16,229 bases of DNA from Candidatus Aminicenantota bacterium (GTDB taxonomy: Bacteria; Acidobacteriota; Aminicenantia; UBA2199). Under the pieces are notes generated by a model that saw nothing but the letters and a program-made list of their open reading frames with translations, made no database searches and was not told the origin of the DNA. The DNA lies in the NCBI GenBank assembly GCA_023136725.1, contig JAGLQR010000009.1, positions 1 to 16,229 on the forward strand. Reading direction: 5' to 3'. The position numbers were made by a program, and so were the translations under genes. Shown here piece by piece: positions 14,545-16,229 of the stretch (within the stretch, counting starts at the first letter, position 1; each line of letters begins with the position of its first letter).

Positions 14545-16229
14545 ATGAGCAAAATAATGGCAACTATTGACGGGAATACAGCTGCAACTCATGTAGCATA
14601 TGCTTTTAGTGAAGTCGCTGCAATATATCCGATAACGCCTTCATCAGGTATGGGAGAAATGGCTGATGAATGGGCTGCTTTCGGAAAGAAAAACATTTTT
14701 GGACAAAAGCTTGACGTTGTTGAAATGCAGTCTGAAGGTGGAGCTGCCGGTTCAGTTCATGGTGCATTAACTGCCGGGTCTATGACAACCACATTCACAG
14801 CATCTCAGGGATTGCTTCTGATGATTCCGAATATGCATAAAATAGCCGGAGAAATGCTCCCAACCGTATTTCACGTGTCTGCAAGGTCTCTAGCTGCTCA
14901 ATCTTTGTCAATCTTTGGAGATCACTCCGATGTTATGTCTGTCAGAAATACAGGTTTTGCAATGATCGCTGCATCAAATATTCAGGAAACAATGGATCTT
15001 GCAGTAGTATCACATTTATCAACTCTTAAATCCTCTATCCCTTTTGTAAGTTTCTTCGATGGATTCAGAACATCTCATGAAATACAGAAAGTGGAAATGA
15101 TAGATTATGACACTATTTCATCTATGGTTGACATGAAATACATTGAAAATTTTAGAAAAAGAGCACTTTCACCCGACCATCCGATACTAAAAGTCGGGGC
15201 TCAGAACCCTGATGTCTACTTCCAGGGTAGAGAGACTGTTAATTCTTACTATGATAAGACCCCTGCTATAGTTAAAGAATATATGGACGAAATTTACAAG
15301 AAAACCGGCAGGAAATATAATTTATTCGATTATGTCGGTGCAGAAGATGCGGAAAACATCATTATCGCCATGGGTTCATCTTGCGATACGATAGAAGAAA
15401 CCATAAAATACCTTAACGCTAAAGGGGAAAAATTAGGCTTGATCAAAGTCAGGCTTTACAGGCCTTTTGCCGTTGAATCATTTTTAGCAACTCTCCCGGA
15501 TACAGTAAAGAGAATTGCCGTTCTAGACAGAACAAAAGAACCCGGATCAATCGGTGAGCCTCTATATCTGGATATTGCTACTGCTCTGAGAGGGAAAGAC
15601 ATAACCATAATAGGCGGAAGGTATGGCTTGAGTTCAAAAGAGTTCACACCATCTATGGTCAGAGATGTGTTTGAACATTTAAAAAATGATGGATTTCACG
15701 GCTTTACCGTTGGAATCAATGATGATGTTACAAATAAATCAATAAAAGCAGGAGAAGTTATTACAACTGAACCGGATGATATTAAAAGGTGCATTTTCTG
15801 GGGACTGGGATCAGACGGTACGGTTGGTGCAAATAAGAATTCGATTAAAATTATCGGTGATAATACAGATATGAACGCTCAGGGATACTTCTCCTATGAT
15901 TCAAAAAAATCAGGTGGAATAACCATTTCATATCTCAGGTTCGGCGAGAGCAAGATCCTTTCAACCTATCTTATTACAAAGGCTGATTTTATTGCATTGC
16001 ATAACCCCGCATACATTGGCAGATATGATATTTTAAAAGAGATGAAAGATGGTGGGACATTCCTCCTGAACTCAAATCTCCCGAATGATGAGGTTTTCTA
16101 CCATTTAACAAGAGATATGCAGGAAACAATTATCAGAAAGAAATTGAAGTTCTATAATATTGATGCTTTGAAGATCGCTAATGAAGTTGGCCTCGGTAAC
16201 CGGATAAATACTGTTATGCAGGCTGCATT
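14545..16229 (+). CDS. nifJ: Pyruvate:ferredoxin (flavodoxin) oxidoreductase, N-terminal half (cut by window edge)
   Basis: The frame is open from the ATG at 14545 to the window end, giving 561 complete codons of an expected 1,150-1,200. The enzyme converts pyruvate and CoA to acetyl-CoA and CO2 and passes electrons to ferredoxin, a central reaction in anaerobes. Residues known in the Desulfovibrio africanus enzyme fall at identical numbers: T31 in YPITPSSGMGE, E64 in MQSEGGAAG, and R114 in HVSARS. Domain II starts near 260, and domain III (gamma-like) begins at about residue 419 with IFWGLGSDGTVGANKN. The iron-sulfur and thiamine-diphosphate domains lie outside the window. The single-chain arrangement is the homodimeric type. 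The start has a strong AAGGAG SD at 14533-14538, 6 nt away. Gene symbols nifJ and por are both used for this family. Confidence 0.96.
   Translation, partial: MSKIMATIDGNTAATHVAYAFSEVAAIYPITPSSGMGEMADEWAAFGKKNIFGQKLDVVEMQSEGGAAGSVHGALTAGSMTTTFTASQGLLLMIPNMHKIAGEMLPTVFHVSARSLAAQSLSIFGDHSDVMSVRNTGFAMIAASNIQETMDLAVVSHLSTLKSSIPFVSFFDGFRTSHEIQKVEMIDYDTISSMVDMKYIENFRKRALSPDHPILKVGAQNPDVYFQGRETVNSYYDKTPAIVKEYMDEIYKKTGRKYNLFDYVGAEDAENIIIAMGSSCDTIEETIKYLNAKGEKLGLIKVRLYRPFAVESFLATLPDTVKRIAVLDRTKEPGSIGEPLYLDIATALRGKDITIIGGRYGLSSKEFTPSMVRDVFEHLKNDGFHGFTVGINDDVTNKSIKAGEVITTEPDDIKRCIFWGLGSDGTVGANKNSIKIIGDNTDMNAQGYFSYDSKKSGGITISYLRFGESKILSTYLITKADFIALHNPAYIGRYDILKEMKDGGTFLLNSNLPNDEVFYHLTRDMQETIIRKKLKFYNIDALKIANEVGLGNRINTVMQAA

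Overview
This window comes from an AT-rich bacterial chromosome (about one third G+C, judged by eye). It is packed with housekeeping genes, and no mobile element, CRISPR array, tRNA or rRNA was seen. The organism is probably an anaerobe, because the right end carries a single-chain pyruvate:ferredoxin oxidoreductase. The order tig-clpP-clpX-lon-engB resembles the Clostridia arrangement. However, the genes in front of it (DUF1844, a TPR/zinc membrane protein, a DUF4388/PATAN protein, then ribF) are not part of that classical block, so I would not assign a phylum. Several starts have clear Shine-Dalgarno (SD) sequences (tig, clpP, the methyltransferase, the oxidoreductase). Others, including the pepA and BFN starts, have none.

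Layout. Positions 1-9736 are a single minus-strand train of nine genes. In transcription order they are DUF1844 protein, TPR/zinc membrane protein, PATAN/MshEN-like membrane-anchored protein, ribF, trigger factor (tig), clpP, clpX, lon and engB (cut by the left edge). Gaps are 1-22 nt or small overlaps, except for 89 nt between ribF and tig, where an extended -10 promoter and an inverted repeat can be seen. Positions 9737-9835 form a divergent promoter region with an 11-bp perfect inverted repeat. mazG follows on the plus strand (9836-10612) and meets a bifunctional-nuclease-domain (BFN/DUF151) gene tail to tail with overlapping stop codons. The BFN gene and pepA upstream of it lie on the minus strand, and each has a near-consensus promoter that places the transcription start on its ATG. 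From 12674 the plus strand carries a methyltransferase and a family 2 glycosyltransferase, then a 230-nt gap, then the first 561 codons of the oxidoreductase gene, which runs off the right edge.

How the genes work together. Trigger factor, ClpP, ClpX and Lon form a protein folding and degradation module, with EngB (ribosome assembly) behind it. MazG clears abnormal nucleotides, and PepA finishes the breakdown of peptides made by ClpXP and Lon. The least understood part is the upstream trio. One of its members combines a PATAN domain, a tandem 24-residue motif like that of the cyclic-di-GMP-binding MshEN domain, and a C-terminal membrane anchor. Another is a multi-pass membrane protein with TPR-like repeats and a four-cysteine zinc-ribbon-like motif. 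If the window holds something new, it is most likely this membrane-linked trio transcribed ahead of the protein quality-control genes.
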